Positions 1 through 9,292 of a DNA stretch of 64,000 bases are shown here, piece after piece; the stretch's first letter is position 1; every line of letters starts with the position of its first letter. The DNA comes from Stagnihabitans lacustris. Lineage in GTDB: Bacteria; Pseudomonadota; Alphaproteobacteria; Rhodobacterales; Rhodobacteraceae. A program made the position numbers and the translations under genes. The notes below the pieces were generated by a model. The model was not told the origin of the DNA. It saw only the letters and a program-made list of their open reading frames with translations, and did no database searches. The stretch spans positions 124,001-188,000 of the forward strand of contig NZ_JAPDGS010000001.1 in assembly GCF_025950525.1 (NCBI RefSeq), written 5' to 3'.

Positions 1-45
1 GTGGCCCAAGTCTCTCGCGTGAGGAATGTCACGCTTAAACCCTGA
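1..45 (+). CDS. C-terminal tail of an upstream gene, possibly RelA/SpoT homologue (partial)
   Basis: Reading in frame from base 1 gives 14 sense codons (VAQVSRVRNVTLKP) and then a TGA at 43-45, six bases before the DUF2062 start. The string resembles the end of an ACT domain. In related Rhodobacteraceae, from memory, a bifunctional (p)ppGpp synthetase/hydrolase precedes the DUF2062-pdxJ-acpS-lepB run, so that is the most likely identity. With so few residues this is inference from context only. The tight spacing suggests it is the upstream cistron of the same operon. Confidence 0.35.
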   Translation: MAQVSRVRNVTLKP

Positions 46-51
46 GGTCCC

Positions 52-705
52 ATGTTTCGCCGCCGCAATCCGCTGTCCTGGGCTCAATGGGCGAAGGAAC
101 AGGTCTATCCCCGCGGGGGCTTCAAGCGGGCCACGACCTATCTGTGGCACCGGCTGCGCCGCTTGCCCGACCCGCCGCACCGAATCGCCCGGGGGGTCTT
201 TGCCGGGACCTTCGTGAATTTTCCGCCGATCCTGGGGTTTCAGGTGCTGTCGGCGCTGGGTCTGGCTTGGCTGATGCGCGGCAACCTGCTGGCCGCGGCG
301 CTGGCGACCTTGCTGTCCAATCCGATCACAACGCCGATCATCGCCATCGTCAGCCTAAAGATGGGCTATTGGATGCTGGGCATCGACGGCGGCTTTACCG
401 TCCATGCGGTGTTTACGGCCTTTGCCGCGGCGGGCCATGACCTGTGGTTCAACTTCCTTGCGATTTTCAACCACCACACCGCGCGGTGGGAGGGGTTGCG
501 CGATTTCTGGGACCATATCTATCTGCCCTATTTCGTGGGGTCGATCATCCCGGGGCTTTTGACCTCGACCGTGCTGTATAAGCTGACGATCCCGGCGCTG
601 ACCGCCTATCAGGCGCTGCGCCGGCGGGCCTTGATGAAGCGGGTGGCCGCACGGCGCGCGGCGCGCGATGCCGCCGAAGCCGCGTCGCGCGAGTCCGGCG
701 AATAG
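52..705 (+). CDS. DUF2062 domain membrane protein
   Basis: A 217-residue protein of the DUF2062 family, whose function is not established. The N-terminal part is basic and carries a PPHRIARGVFAGTFVNFPPI-like region typical of the family. It is followed by two hydrophobic helices (about residues 60-85 and 90-125), and then, after an amphipathic stretch, another near residues 160-190. The C-terminus is a run of Arg and Ala (about residues 190-217), likely cytoplasmic. GAGG sits seven bases before the ATG at 52. It lies directly between the preceding reading frame and pdxJ, which is the usual position in this family of bacteria. The specific role remains unknown. Confidence 0.85.
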   Translation: MFRRRNPLSWAQWAKEQVYPRGGFKRATTYLWHRLRRLPDPPHRIARGVFAGTFVNFPPILGFQVLSALGLAWLMRGNLLAAALATLLSNPITTPIIAIVSLKMGYWMLGIDGGFTVHAVFTAFAAAGHDLWFNFLAIFNHHTARWEGLRDFWDHIYLPYFVGSIIPGLLTSTVLYKLTIPALTAYQALRRRALMKRVAARRAARDAAEAASRESGE

Positions 706-775
706 CTTCTTCCAAGGGGGGGCTTTCCGGTGGGGGCGTTCCGCCCTACACCTACGAAAAAATAGGGTGAGAGCC

Positions 776-1540
776 ATGACTTATCTGGGTAGACTGCGTC
801 TGGGTGTGAATGTCGATCACGTGGCCACGGTGCGCAATGCCCGCGGCTCGGCCTGGCCCGACCCTCTGCGGGCGGCGCTGTTGGCCGAGGCTTCGGGGGC
901 GGATGGCATCACCGCCCATCTGCGCGAAGACCGCCGCCACATCCGCGACGCCGATATCGTCGCGCTGAAGGCCGGGCTGGGGATTCCGCTGAACTTTGAA
1001 TGTGGCGCCACGGACGAGATGTTGCGCATCGCCCTGCAGACCCGCCCCCATGCCGTCTGCCTTGTGCCCGAAAAGCGCGAAGAGCGGACGACCGAGGGCG
1101 GGCTTGACGTGGCGGGTGACATCCCGCGCCTGACCGATTACGTCGCCGCCCTGCGCGAGGCGGGGGCGCGGGTTTCGATGTTCGTGGGTCATCAGGCCGC
1201 CCAGCTGGAGGCCTGCGCCACGATTGGCGCCGCGGTGGTCGAACTGCACACCGGCCATTATTCCGACCTGCATGCCGAGGGTCGCGAGGCCGAGGCCGCA
1301 GCCGAGCTTGCCGCCCTGACCCGCGGTGCGGCGCTGGCCCATTCGCTTGGGCTGGAGGTTCATGCCGGCCATGGCTTGACCTATGACAACGTGGCCCCCA
1401 TCGCCGCCATCCCTCAGGTGATGGAGCTGAATATCGGCCATTTCCTGATCGGCGAGGCGATTTACGTCGGTATGGAACAGGCCCTGTCCGAGATGCGCCG
1501 CCGCATGGACCAAGCCCGATCTTCTGAAAACCGCCCATGA
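776..1540 (+). CDS. pdxJ: Pyridoxine 5'-phosphate synthase PdxJ
   Basis: This 254-residue enzyme condenses 1-deoxyxylulose 5-phosphate with 3-amino-2-oxopropyl phosphate to make pyridoxine 5'-phosphate, the last ring-forming step of DXP-dependent vitamin B6 synthesis. The N-terminus [16 protein letters not shown] is the family signature. [19 protein letters not shown] and the C-terminal [12 protein letters not shown] phosphate-binding region are all present. An upstream in-frame start at 668 would add 36 residues inside the DUF2062 gene and its spacer, so the ATG at 776, preceded by GGGTGAGAG, is chosen. The stop codon overlaps the acpS start (ATGA), implying translational coupling. Confidence 0.97.
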   Translation: MTYLGRLRLGVNVDHVATVRNARGSAWPDPLRAALLAEASGADGITAHLREDRRHIRDADIVALKAGLGIPLNFECGATDEMLRIALQTRPHAVCLVPEKREERTTEGGLDVAGDIPRLTDYVAALREAGARVSMFVGHQAAQLEACATIGAAVVELHTGHYSDLHAEGREAEAAAELAALTRGAALAHSLGLEVHAGHGLTYDNVAPIAAIPQVMELNIGHFLIGEAIYVGMEQALSEMRRRMDQARSSENRP

Positions 1541-1947
1541 TCCTGGGGATCGGCGCCGACCTGTGCAACATCGAGCGGATCGAGGCCACCCTTGCCCGCC
1601 ATGGCGACCGCTTTCGCCAGCGCGTCTTCACCGACCTGGAACAGGCCCGCGCCGAGGCCCGCCCCATGGCGGTCGCCGCCACCTATGCGAAACGCTGGGC
1701 GGCCAAGGAGGCCTGCTCCAAGGCCTTGGGCACTGGGTTGCGCATGGGCATCGCCTGGAAGGACATGGCGGTCAGCAATCTGGACACCGGCCAGCCCGTC
1801 ATGGCGCTGACCGGTTGGGCGGCGCAAAGGCTGGCGCAGATGACGCCGCAAGGCCATTGCGCCGTGGTGCATGTGACGCTGACCGACGATCACCCCTGGG
1901 CTCAGGCTTTTGTGGTGATCGAGGCGCGGCCTATCCCGGCAAGTTGA
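1537..1947 (+). CDS. acpS: Holo-[acyl-carrier-protein] synthase AcpS
   Basis: The 136-residue protein transfers 4'-phosphopantetheine from CoA to the serine of acyl carrier protein. The two family motifs are visible: [11 protein letters not shown] near the N-terminus, holding the Mg-binding Asp, and [12 protein letters not shown] around residues 50-62, holding the Mg-binding Glu. The length matches the family. It starts inside the pdxJ stop codon, the conserved pdxJ-acpS pairing of alpha- and gammaproteobacteria. A 69-base gap then separates it from lepB. Confidence 0.96.
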   Translation: MILGIGADLCNIERIEATLARHGDRFRQRVFTDLEQARAEARPMAVAATYAKRWAAKEACSKALGTGLRMGIAWKDMAVSNLDTGQPVMALTGWAAQRLAQMTPQGHCAVVHVTLTDDHPWAQAFVVIEARPIPAS

Positions 1948-2016
1948 CGGCCCCCCGCTTGACAAAAGCCCCCGCCCCGCGCCAAGAGCCTTGGGGTCAA
2001 CGCAAGGAACAAAGCC

Positions 2017-2823
2017 ATGGCAAAACAGGACGGCGGCATCGTCGAAACCGTCAAGACGCTCTTTTGGGCGGGCGTCATCGCGGTGGCCTTCCGCTCGCTG
2101 CTGTTTCAGCCCTTCTTCATCCCGTCCGAGTCGATGAAAGACACGCTGCTGGTCGGCGACTTTCTGTTCGTCAACAAGATGGCTTACGGCTATTCGACCG
2201 TGTCGTGCGAAATCCCCTTTACCAAGATCAGCCTTTGCCCGGTCCCGGGTCGGTTGAAGCTGCCCCTGCTGTCGGGCGACCCCGAGCGCGGCGATGTGGT
2301 CGTCTTCCGCCATCCCGTCAGTGGGCAGGACTATATCAAGCGGCTGATCGGCCTGCCGGGCGACAAGATCCAGATGAAAGAGGGCATCCTTTATATCAAT
2401 GGCGAGGCCGCGCCCCAGACCCCCGATGGTGTCTTTGCCGAGGTCTTCGAGCCCCAGGGGTCGATGGACAGCACGCCGCGCTGTTCGAATGCGCCGGTGG
2501 GCGTTGGCGGCACCTGTGAAAAACAGCGCGCGATCGAGACCCTGCCCAATGGCGTGAAACATGCGGTGTTGAACATCGACATCAACGGCTATGCCGACAA
2601 CACCGATGTCTTTACCGTGCCGATGGGGGAGTATTTCTTCATGGGCGACAACCGCGACAATTCGATGGACAGCCGCTATAGCCAAAGCGCGGGCGGGGTG
2701 GGCTTTGTTCCGGCGGAACTGCTGATCGGTCGGGCGGACCGGATCATGTTCTCATCCGCCGGGTCCTCGTTGTTCTATTTCTGGACCTGGCGCGGGGATC
2801 GCTTTTTGAAGGCGATCGAATGA
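2017..2823 (+). CDS. lepB: Signal peptidase I LepB
   Basis: Membrane-bound leader peptidase of 268 residues that cleaves signal peptides from exported proteins. A single N-terminal membrane segment (about residues 13-33) is followed by box [10 protein letters not shown], with the catalytic Ser39, and box [12 protein letters not shown], with the general base Lys108. Box [15 protein letters not shown], lies near residue 207. Between boxes D and E there is a lineage-type insertion containing cysteines (for example STPRCSNAP and GGTCEKQ). The start at 2017 follows AAGGAA. Its stop overlaps the rnc start by four bases (ATGA). Confidence 0.97.
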   Translation: MAKQDGGIVETVKTLFWAGVIAVAFRSLLFQPFFIPSESMKDTLLVGDFLFVNKMAYGYSTVSCEIPFTKISLCPVPGRLKLPLLSGDPERGDVVVFRHPVSGQDYIKRLIGLPGDKIQMKEGILYINGEAAPQTPDGVFAEVFEPQGSMDSTPRCSNAPVGVGGTCEKQRAIETLPNGVKHAVLNIDINGYADNTDVFTVPMGEYFFMGDNRDNSMDSRYSQSAGGVGFVPAELLIGRADRIMFSSAGSSLFYFWTWRGDRFLKAIE

Positions 2824-3500
2824 AGATCGCGGCCGATATTCAGGCCTTTGCGGCCCGGATCGGCCATGGCTTCGCCGATCCCGCCTTGCTGGTCCAGGCG
2901 CTGACCCATGCGTCGATGTCCTCGGCCACCAGGGCCGACAATCAGCGGCTGGAGTTTCTGGGCGACCGGGTTCTGGGTCTGGTCATGTCCGAGGCGCTGC
3001 TCAAGGCCGACACCAAGGCCGCCGAGGGCGCGCTTGCACCGCGCTTCAATGCCTTGGTGCGCAAGGAAACCTGCGCCGAGGTCGCGCGGGACTGCGGGCT
3101 TGGCGATGTGCTGAAACTGGGTCGGTCCGAGATGATCTCGGGCGGGCGCAAGAAGGAAGCGCTTTTGGGGGACGCACTGGAGGCGGTGATCGCGGCGGTC
3201 TATCTGGACGGCGGGTTTGATGCGGCCCGCGCGCTGATCCTGCGGCTTTGGGGCGAGCGGATTGCCCGGGTCGAACAGGATGCCCGCGACCCCAAGACCA
3301 GCCTGCAGGAATGGGCGCAAGGCCGCGCCATGCCGCCGCCAGTCTATGAGGAAACCGGCCGCGAGGGCCCCGACCACCAGCCGATCTTTACCGTCCGCGT
3401 GACGCTGGCTGATGGCCAGACCGAGACGGCCAAGGCGGGATCAAAGCGCATCGCCGAACAGATGGCCGCGCGGTCGCTTTTGGGCCGCGTCACCGGCTGA
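2820..3500 (+). CDS. rnc: Ribonuclease III Rnc
   Basis: A 226-residue double-strand-specific endoribonuclease that processes rRNA precursors and structured mRNAs. The RNase III signature [15 protein letters not shown] lies near residues 40-54. The second acidic metal cluster [16 protein letters not shown] lies near residues 118-133. A C-terminal double-stranded-RNA-binding domain starts at [11 protein letters not shown] (about residue 157) and ends in the usual [10 protein letters not shown]. It is coupled to lepB by a 4-base overlap, and the lepB-rnc-era order is the widespread arrangement. Confidence 0.97.
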   Translation: MKIAADIQAFAARIGHGFADPALLVQALTHASMSSATRADNQRLEFLGDRVLGLVMSEALLKADTKAAEGALAPRFNALVRKETCAEVARDCGLGDVLKLGRSEMISGGRKKEALLGDALEAVIAAVYLDGGFDAARALILRLWGERIARVEQDARDPKTSLQEWAQGRAMPPPVYEETGREGPDHQPIFTVRVTLADGQTETAKAGSKRIAEQMAARSLLGRVTG

Positions 3501-3563
3501 GCCGTTCTGCCACTGGCCCCGGACGCGAAAACCGTCTATGGGGGCACAAAGGAGAACGATTGC

Positions 3564-4499
3564 ATGACTGATCTGACGGAAGAGGCCACCCGGGCCGGAT
3601 TTGTGGCGCTGATCGGCGAGCCCAATGCGGGGAAGTCGACGCTGCTGAACCGGATGGTGGGTGCCAAGGTCTCGATCGTCACACACAAGGTGCAGACGAC
3701 GCGGACCCGTATCCGCGGCGTCGCCATGGCGGGGCAAAGCCAGATCGTTTTCGTCGACACGCCCGGGATCTTTCGGCCGCGCCGCCGCTTGGACCGGTCC
3801 ATGGTCGCCGCCGCCTGGGGTGGGGCGGCCGATGCCGATGTCATCGTCATGCTGATCGAGGCCCATCGCGGCCTGACCGAGGGCAGCCAGGCCATCATCG
3901 ACACCCTGCGCGAACGCTTTCCGCAGGGCGCGCGGATTGCCTTGGCGATCAACAAGATCGACCGGGTGCAGGCCGAAGTTCTGCTGGCTCTGACGCAGAA
4001 GTGCAACGAGGCCTTTCCCTTTGTCGAGACCTTCATGATCTCGGCCGAAAAGGGTTACGGCGTCGAAAAGCTGCGCGATTGGCTGGCGGCAGAGGTCCCG
4101 GCGGGCCCCTGGTTCTATCCCGAGGATCAGTTGGCCGATCTGCCGATGCGGATGATCGCGGCCGAAATGACCCGTGAAAAGCTGACCCTGCGCCTGCACG
4201 AGGAAATCCCCTATCAGCTGACGGTCGAGACGATCAATTGGGTGGATCAGCCCGATGGCTCGGCGCGGATCGACCAGGTGGTCTATGTGGCGCGCGATGG
4301 TCATAAAGGCATCGTCCTGGGTGCCAAGGGCGAGACGATCAAATCGGTGGGCACCGCCGCCCGGGCCGAGATCGCCGCCTTCCTGGATCGCAAGGTGCAT
4401 CTGTTCCTGGAAGTCAAAGTGCGGCCCAACTGGTTGGAAGAGCCCGAGCGCTATTCCGAAATGGGCTTGGATTTCAAAGACGGCAATCCCAAGGGCTGA
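3564..4499 (+). CDS. era: GTPase Era
   Basis: Ribosome-assembly GTPase of 311 residues that binds the 3' end of 16S rRNA. G1 is GEPNAGKST (about residues 18-26), with the FVDTPG G3 motif near residue 64 and the NKID G4 motif near residue 132. The C-terminal KH domain includes HKGIVLGAKGETIKSVG. It begins 63 bases after rnc. A short GC hairpin and a dispersed repeat follow its stop codon. Confidence 0.97.
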   Translation: MTDLTEEATRAGFVALIGEPNAGKSTLLNRMVGAKVSIVTHKVQTTRTRIRGVAMAGQSQIVFVDTPGIFRPRRRLDRSMVAAAWGGAADADVIVMLIEAHRGLTEGSQAIIDTLRERFPQGARIALAINKIDRVQAEVLLALTQKCNEAFPFVETFMISAEKGYGVEKLRDWLAAEVPAGPWFYPEDQLADLPMRMIAAEMTREKLTLRLHEEIPYQLTVETINWVDQPDGSARIDQVVYVARDGHKGIVLGAKGETIKSVGTAARAEIAAFLDRKVHLFLEVKVRPNWLEEPERYSEMGLDFKDGNPKG

Positions 4500-4523
4500 G
4501 GCGGTTTGGGGGCTGAGGGCAAA

Positions 4524-4571
4524 GCGGGGGCCAGCCCCCGCACCCCCGGAGTATTTGAGTCAGTATGAAAG
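4524..4571 (+). repeat. Dispersed intergenic repeat, copy 1, with GC hairpin
   Basis: GCGGGGGC (4524-4531) and GCCCCCGC (4534-4541) form an inverted repeat. They are followed by ACCCCCGGAGTATTTGAGTC and AGTATGAAAG. The right half matches two other places in the window: 46953-46985 on the same strand, and about 56950-56980 on the opposite strand. A G/C palindrome with a conserved A/T-containing tail ending near TATGAAAG defines the family. The hairpin may end era transcription, although no T-run follows it. Confidence 0.75.
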
Positions 4572-4582
4572 GGACGCGGTTG

Positions 4583-4918
4583 ATGGACCCTCGTCTGGCA
4601 TCGGGCGTTTGGGTCGCGGCCTATCTGGCGCGGCTGCGGCTGGCGGTCATCCCGGCCTTTGTGGTCCAGAAGGGCGATGCGACGGCGGGGGCGGTGGTCG
4701 TCAAGATCGCCACCCTGGACGGGCAGGCGCGGGCCTTGCAGCGTCGGTTCGACTTTCAGGCGGACCGGCGGGTCTGGGTCGTTTTGGCCGAGGGCGAGGA
4801 ACCTGCCGTCGATGCGGTGTTGACCCGCGAAAGGGCGCGTGACCGTGACCTTTGGGTCATCGAGGTCGAGGACCGCGGCGGGCGCTCACTTCTGGAGGAA
4901 GAGGGGCTCTCGGACTAG
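4583..4918 (+). CDS. DUF1491 family protein
   Basis: A soluble 111-residue protein of the DUF1491 family, function unknown, which commonly follows era in Rhodobacteraceae. It begins LASGVWVAAYLARLRLAVIPAFV and ends in an acidic tail (LLEEEGLSD). An ATG at 4565 is also in frame, but it sits in the conserved tail of the dispersed repeat. The ATG at 4583 has AAGGGA eight bases upstream and leads straight into the conserved MDPRLASGVW, so it is preferred. Its 3' end overlaps the convergent Pr6Pr gene by 33 bases. Confidence 0.82.
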   Translation: MDPRLASGVWVAAYLARLRLAVIPAFVVQKGDATAGAVVVKIATLDGQARALQRRFDFQADRRVWVVLAEGEEPAVDAVLTRERARDRDLWVIEVEDRGGRSLLEEEGLSD

Positions 4919-5470
4919 GCCGTACAGGGGTTTCAATGCGGCTGCCAGGGCCAGGCCCAGGACCGCGATCCCCGCCAGGTTCAGCGCTGCAGGGGTGGGG
5001 CCCAGAAGGGCGGGGTTCAGGATCTCGTAGGGCCATTGGCCGGTGAGCAGGCCCCGCATCGCGGCATAGGGCAGGTAGATCAGGCCCGGAAGCAACCAAA
5101 AGACCGGCCGAAACTGCGGTGGCCTTGGCGCGGCCAAAAGCCACCAGAGCGGCGCCAGCGCGGGCAAGACCCGGTGCAACAAAAGATCAGGATAGCGCAG
5201 GGCAGGGGCCACGGGCCCCGCAATCAGCGCCGCATAGACCAGACCCGTCATCGTTGTGGCCAAAAGGGTCATGGCGGCAAGGTTCGGGTCTTTGTACCCC
5301 CAGGCCGCCCGGATCAGCGTCACCGCCGCCAGGGCCGCCGCGACATTCGTGAAATACCGCGCCATGGACCACAGCCGCAGTAGGAGCGGCAGCGATTCGG
5401 TCGGATATTGCAGGGCCAGCCCCAAAAGGGCCACGGCAGCGAGGGTCAGGGCAAGCAGACGTGTCAACAT
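4886..5470 (-). CDS. Pr6Pr family integral membrane protein
   Basis: A very hydrophobic 194-residue protein with about six predicted membrane segments (MLTRLLALTLAAVALLGLAL, then about residues 35-55, 68-90, 100-118, 125-145 and 160-180). The pattern, including RYFTNVAA near the second helix, YPDLLLHRVLPALAPLWWLL and a proline-rich cytoplasmic loop, fits the Pr6Pr family, whose function is not established. The frame stays open upstream to 5776, but the extra 102 residues are low-complexity and have no membrane character, so the ATG at 5470 is chosen. It is divergent from the sulfate operon and convergent with DUF1491. Confidence 0.75.
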   Translation of the reverse strand: MLTRLLALTLAAVALLGLALQYPTESLPLLLRLWSMARYFTNVAAALAAVTLIRAAWGYKDPNLAAMTLLATTMTGLVYAALIAGPVAPALRYPDLLLHRVLPALAPLWWLLAAPRPPQFRPVFWLLPGLIYLPYAAMRGLLTGQWPYEILNPALLGPTPAALNLAGIAVLGLALAAALKPLYGLVREPLFLQK

Positions 5471-5659
5471 GCGGCGGATATGGCGAGGCGCCGTGGTCAA
5501 GCCAAGGGGGAACCGGGGGGGAGTTTCGGGCCTCTCTTCCCGGGCGGCAGCGGGCTTGCGGGAAATCCTCCCATCCTTCGGGGAAATGGGCGAGGGCGGT
5601 TTCGGCGGAAGGGGGAAGGTTTGGATCGCACCTCCGGGAGAGGGGGAATAAAATACTAT

Positions 5660-5704
5660 ATACACGATTGATAAAGGCGTGTTTATTTCCTTGAATACAC
5701 GACA
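5660..5704 (+). promoter_or_regulatory. Promoter of the sulfate operon with overlapping ATACACGA motifs
   Basis: TTGATA (5668-5673) and TTGAAT (5691-5696) are separated by 17 bases and make a good housekeeping-type promoter in an unusually A/T-rich patch. Three related motifs overlap it: ATACACGA at 5660-5667 just before the -35, CGTGTTTAT (inverted) at 5678-5686 in the spacer, and AATACACGA at 5694-5702 over the -10. Expected transcription start is about 5703, giving a 5' leader of roughly 60 bases before cysP. A repressor or activator of sulfate uptake binding here is inference. The Lrp-type protein at the end of the operon is one candidate. Confidence 0.5.
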
Positions 5705-5765
5705 AGACTGGTAGATAAAAAGTCCATACAACGGGCCAAGCCGGCCCTTGCCCAAGGAGAGACCC

Positions 5766-6869
5766 ATGTTTGCCACCCTTCACGTCGCCGGCCGCATCCT
5801 GCCTTGGGCCGATGACGCCGCCGATGGCCGTGTCACCATCTCGACCGGTCTGCGCAGCCTGACCGGCTGGCCGGTCCTGCGCGGCTTGCAGACCGCGGCC
5901 CTGGCTCTGGCCGTGGGCTTTGCCGGCCTGACCGCGCAGCCGGTCCAGGCCCAGGCGCTGTTGAACGTCAGCTATGACCCGACGCGCGAGCTTTATGCTG
6001 ATATCGACAAGGCCTTTGCCGCGTGGTGGGTGGCCGAGGGCAATCCGGCGCCGGAGATCCAAGCCAGCCATGGCGGGTCGGGCGCGCAGGCCCGTGCGGT
6101 GATCGAGGGGCTGGACGCCCAGGTCGTCACGCTGGCCCTGGCCGCCGACATCGACAAGATCGCCGCGCAAGGCAAGCTGCCGGCCGATTGGCAAGGCAAG
6201 CTGCCGCACAATTCCTCGCCCTATACCTCGACCATCGTTTTCCTGGTCCGCGAAGGCAACCCCAAGGGGATCAAGGACTGGGGCGATCTGGTGGCGGACG
6301 GGGTGGAGGTCATCACGCCGAACCCCAAGACCTCTGGCGGGGCGCGCTGGAACTATCTGGGCGCCTGGGCTTGGGCGGAACAGAACGGACAGGACCCGCA
6401 AGAATTCGTGAAGTCGCTTTATACCCATGTGCCGGTGCTGGACAAAGGCGCGCGGGACGCGACGACGACCTTTACCCAACGCGAGATCGGCGACGTGCTT
6501 CTGGCCTGGGAGAACGAGGCCTATCTGGCCCAAAAGGAACTGGGCGAGGATCAATATGACATCGTCGTCCCCTCGGTTTCGGTGCTGGCCGAGCCGCCGG
6601 TGGCTCTGGTCGAGGCCAATCTCCACTCGGACGACCAGCGCAAACTGGCCGAAGCCTATCTGAGCTTCCTGTATACCCCCGAGGCCCAGGCGATCATCTT
6701 CAAGCAGTTCTACCGCGGTTGGGACACGTCCAAGGCCGATCCCGCCGATGTGGCGCGCTTCCCCCAGCTAAAGCTGGTCGACATCGCCCATTTCGGCGGT
6801 TGGTCCAAGGTGCAGGCCGATCATTTCGCCGACGGCGGGATCTTTGACCAGATCTATGTCGCGCAATGA
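5766..6869 (+). CDS. cysP: Sulfate/thiosulfate ABC transporter substrate-binding protein
   Basis: Periplasmic sulfate-binding protein of 367 residues. Family features include [20 protein letters not shown] after the signal sequence, [19 protein letters not shown], and [18 protein letters not shown] in the anion-binding region. The hydrophobic export segment (about residues 45-63, ending PVQAQA) is preceded by an unusually long n-region of about 45 residues. No good internal ATG or GTG in frame would remove it. The ATG at 5766 has AAGGAG nine bases upstream. The stop overlaps the cysT start (ATGA). It delivers sulfate to CysTWA for assimilation. Confidence 0.93.
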   Translation: MFATLHVAGRILPWADDAADGRVTISTGLRSLTGWPVLRGLQTAALALAVGFAGLTAQPVQAQALLNVSYDPTRELYADIDKAFAAWWVAEGNPAPEIQASHGGSGAQARAVIEGLDAQVVTLALAADIDKIAAQGKLPADWQGKLPHNSSPYTSTIVFLVREGNPKGIKDWGDLVADGVEVITPNPKTSGGARWNYLGAWAWAEQNGQDPQEFVKSLYTHVPVLDKGARDATTTFTQREIGDVLLAWENEAYLAQKELGEDQYDIVVPSVSVLAEPPVALVEANLHSDDQRKLAEAYLSFLYTPEAQAIIFKQFYRGWDTSKADPADVARFPQLKLVDIAHFGGWSKVQADHFADGGIFDQIYVAQ

Positions 6870-7702
6870 TGACCGGCCTGGTTCACCGCAGCCCGATCCC
6901 CGGTTTCGGCCTTTCGGCCGGGGTGACGCTGACGATGCTGTCGGTCGTCGTGCTGATCCCGATCGGAGCCCTGTTCCTTGAGGGCTTTTCGGCCGGGATA
7001 CCGACCCTGATCGACACGATCAACACGGGGCGCGTGCGGGCGGCGCTGTATCTGTCCTTCCGCCTCTCGGTGATCGCGGCCTGCGTGAACCTGGTCTTCG
7101 GCCTGGTGCTGGCCTGGGTCCTGACCCGCTATGACTTCCCCGGTCGCCGCATCCTGGATGCGGCGGTCGACCTGCCCTTCGCCTTGCCGACCGCCGTGGC
7201 CGGCATCGCGTTGACCGCACTTTATGCGCCCAACGGCGCCTTCGGGGCGCTGTTCAAGGACCTGGGCATCAAGATCGCCTATACCCAATGGGGCATCCTG
7301 ATCGCGCTGATCTTTGTGGGCCTGCCCTTCGTCACCCGCACCGTTCAGCCCGTCGTCGAAGAGATCGAACGCGAGGTCGAGGAGGCCTCGGCCACCCTTG
7401 GCGCCAGTCGGGCCTATACGATCCGCCGGGTCATCCTGCCCCTGCTGATGCCCGCGGCGTTGACCGGCTTTGGCCTGTCGCTGGCGCGGGCGGTGGGGGA
7501 ATATGGCTCTGTCATCTTCATCGCGGGCAACCTGCCGATGAAAACCGAAATCGCCCCCCTGCTGATCGTGATCAAGCTGGAGGAATACAACGACCCCGGC
7601 GCTGCCGCCATCGGCCTGGCCATGTTGGCAATCTCGTTCGGGATGCTGTTCCTGATCAACCTTGTGCAAGTCTTCAGCCGCCGGAGGATCGGGCATGTCT
7701 GA
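6866..7702 (+). CDS. cysT: Sulfate ABC transporter permease CysT
   Basis: A 278-residue inner-membrane permease with six predicted helices. It carries the EAA loop ([20 protein letters not shown], about residues 171-190) that contacts the ATPase, and the family motif [16 protein letters not shown] after it. It pairs with CysW to form the sulfate channel. Its start lies in the cysP stop codon, and its last eight bases overlap the start of cysW, so the three genes are translationally coupled. Confidence 0.95.
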   Translation: MMTGLVHRSPIPGFGLSAGVTLTMLSVVVLIPIGALFLEGFSAGIPTLIDTINTGRVRAALYLSFRLSVIAACVNLVFGLVLAWVLTRYDFPGRRILDAAVDLPFALPTAVAGIALTALYAPNGAFGALFKDLGIKIAYTQWGILIALIFVGLPFVTRTVQPVVEEIEREVEEASATLGASRAYTIRRVILPLLMPAALTGFGLSLARAVGEYGSVIFIAGNLPMKTEIAPLLIVIKLEEYNDPGAAAIGLAMLAISFGMLFLINLVQVFSRRRIGHV

Positions 7703-8549
7703 CACAACCTTTCGCCCCGTGACCACCGAAACGCCCCTGACCCGGGTCGTGCTGATCCTGGTGTCGATGGCCTTCCTGGGGCTGTTGGTCGCGGCCCCTT
7801 TGATCACCGTCTTTGCCGAGGCCCTGGCCGAGGGCGCCGGTGCGGCCCTTGAAAGCCTCTCTCATCCCGAGGCGCAGGACGCCATCCGCCTGACCCTGAT
7901 CGTCGCCGCGGTCTCGGTCCCCTTGAACGCGGTCTTCGGGGTGGCGGCGGCCTGGCTGATCACCAAGTTCCAGTTCCGCGGCAAGGCGGTGCTTTTGACG
8001 CTGATCGACATCCCGTTTTCCGTCTCGCCCGTGGTCGCCGGGCTTTGCATCATCCTGACCTTCGGGGCGAATTCGTGGGTCGGCTCCTGGCTGGTGGCGC
8101 ATGGCTTTCCCGTGGTCTTCGCCCTGCCTGGGATCATCCTGGCCTCGATGTTCGTGACCTTTCCCTTTGTCGCGCGTGAGATCATCCCGGTGATGATCGA
8201 ACAGGGAAAGACCGAGGAAGAGGCCGCGCTAACCCTGGGCGCAAGCGGCTGGCGGGTGTTCTTTACCGTGACGCTGCCAAATATCCGCTGGGCGCTGCTG
8301 TATGGCGTCCTGCTGTGCAACGCCCGCGCGATGGGAGAGTTCGGGGCGGTCGCCGTCGTTTCAGGCAAGATCCGCGGGCTGACCGCCACGATGCCGATCT
8401 CGATCGAGATGCTTTACAACGAATACCAATCGGTCGCGGCCTTCGCGATGGCCGCCGTGCTGGCCCTTTTGGCGCTCGTCACGCTGGCGCTGAAAACCCT
8501 GCTGGAATGGCGCTATGCCGATCAGCTTGCCGCAAACCGCAGACATTGA
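7695..8549 (+). CDS. cysW: Sulfate ABC transporter permease CysW
   Basis: Second permease subunit, 284 residues, with about six membrane segments. The EAA loop reads [20 protein letters not shown] (about residues 173-192). It is followed by the CysW-typical [20 protein letters not shown]. The start at 7695 is chosen over 7662 because GGAGGATC precedes it and the longer form would extend into cysT. It lies eight bases before cysA. Confidence 0.95.
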   Translation: MSDTTFRPVTTETPLTRVVLILVSMAFLGLLVAAPLITVFAEALAEGAGAALESLSHPEAQDAIRLTLIVAAVSVPLNAVFGVAAAWLITKFQFRGKAVLLTLIDIPFSVSPVVAGLCIILTFGANSWVGSWLVAHGFPVVFALPGIILASMFVTFPFVAREIIPVMIEQGKTEEEAALTLGASGWRVFFTVTLPNIRWALLYGVLLCNARAMGEFGAVAVVSGKIRGLTATMPISIEMLYNEYQSVAAFAMAAVLALLALVTLALKTLLEWRYADQLAANRRH

Positions 8550-8557
8550 GGCGCATC

Positions 8558-9289
8558 ATGCAAATCGAAATCGACGAAATCTCCAAGCTTTTCGGGGCCA
8601 CTGCGGCTTTGCACCCGGTTTCGCTGTCCTTGCCCTCGGGGGCTTTGGTGGCTTTGCTGGGGCCGTCCGGTTCGGGCAAGACGACGCTCTTGCGCATCCT
8701 GGGCGGGCTGGAGTTTCCCGACACCGGGCGCGTGCTGTTTGACGGCCAGGACGCGACCGGGCTTTCGGTGCAAGACCGCCGCGCGGGCTTTGTGTTTCAG
8801 AACTACGCGCTGTTCCGCCATATGACGGTGTTTGAAAACATCGCTTACGGCCTGCGCGCCCGTCCCCGCGCCACCAGGCCAACCGAGGCCGAGATCGCGC
8901 GGCGCGTGGCCAAACTGCTGGAGCTGATCCAGCTGCCGCAGATCGCCCTGCGCTATCCGACCCAGCTTTCGGGCGGTCAGCGGCAGCGCGTGGCCCTGGC
9001 CCGGGCGCTGGCCATCGAACCGCGGATGCTGCTGCTGGATGAGCCCTTCGGCGCCCTGGATGCCAAGGTCCGCAAAGAGCTGCGCCAGGGCCTGCGCGAC
9101 ATCCATGACACGACCGGCCTGACCACGGTCTTTGTCACCCATGATCAGGACGAGGCGATGGAGCTGGCCGACCTGGTCGTCGTCATGAGTGGCGACAAGT
9201 CGGGGGGACGGATCGAACAGATCGGCCGCCCGCAGGATATCCGCGCCCGCCCCGCCTCCGACTTTGTCCGCACTTTCATCTCGGCTTGA
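8558..9289 (+). CDS. cysA: Sulfate ABC transporter ATP-binding protein CysA, short form
   Basis: ATPase that powers sulfate uptake. Walker A is GPSGSGKTT (residues 35-43), with the signature [15 protein letters not shown], Walker [12 protein letters not shown] and the H-loop [10 protein letters not shown]. At 243 residues it is about 100 shorter than typical CysA and stops just after the nucleotide-binding domain. It therefore lacks the C-terminal TOBE-type regulatory domain. The next gene starts three bases after the stop, so this looks like a real short form and not an assembly break. Confidence 0.92.
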   Translation: MQIEIDEISKLFGATAALHPVSLSLPSGALVALLGPSGSGKTTLLRILGGLEFPDTGRVLFDGQDATGLSVQDRRAGFVFQNYALFRHMTVFENIAYGLRARPRATRPTEAEIARRVAKLLELIQLPQIALRYPTQLSGGQRQRVALARALAIEPRMLLLDEPFGALDAKVRKELRQGLRDIHDTTGLTTVFVTHDQDEAMELADLVVVMSGDKSGGRIEQIGRPQDIRARPASDFVRTFISA

Positions 9290-9292
9290 AGA

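Noticed and set aside
4565-4582. Upstream start of DUF1491
   Set aside because: The ATG at 4565 belongs to the dispersed repeat tail. The downstream ATG has a better ribosome-binding site and begins the conserved sequence.
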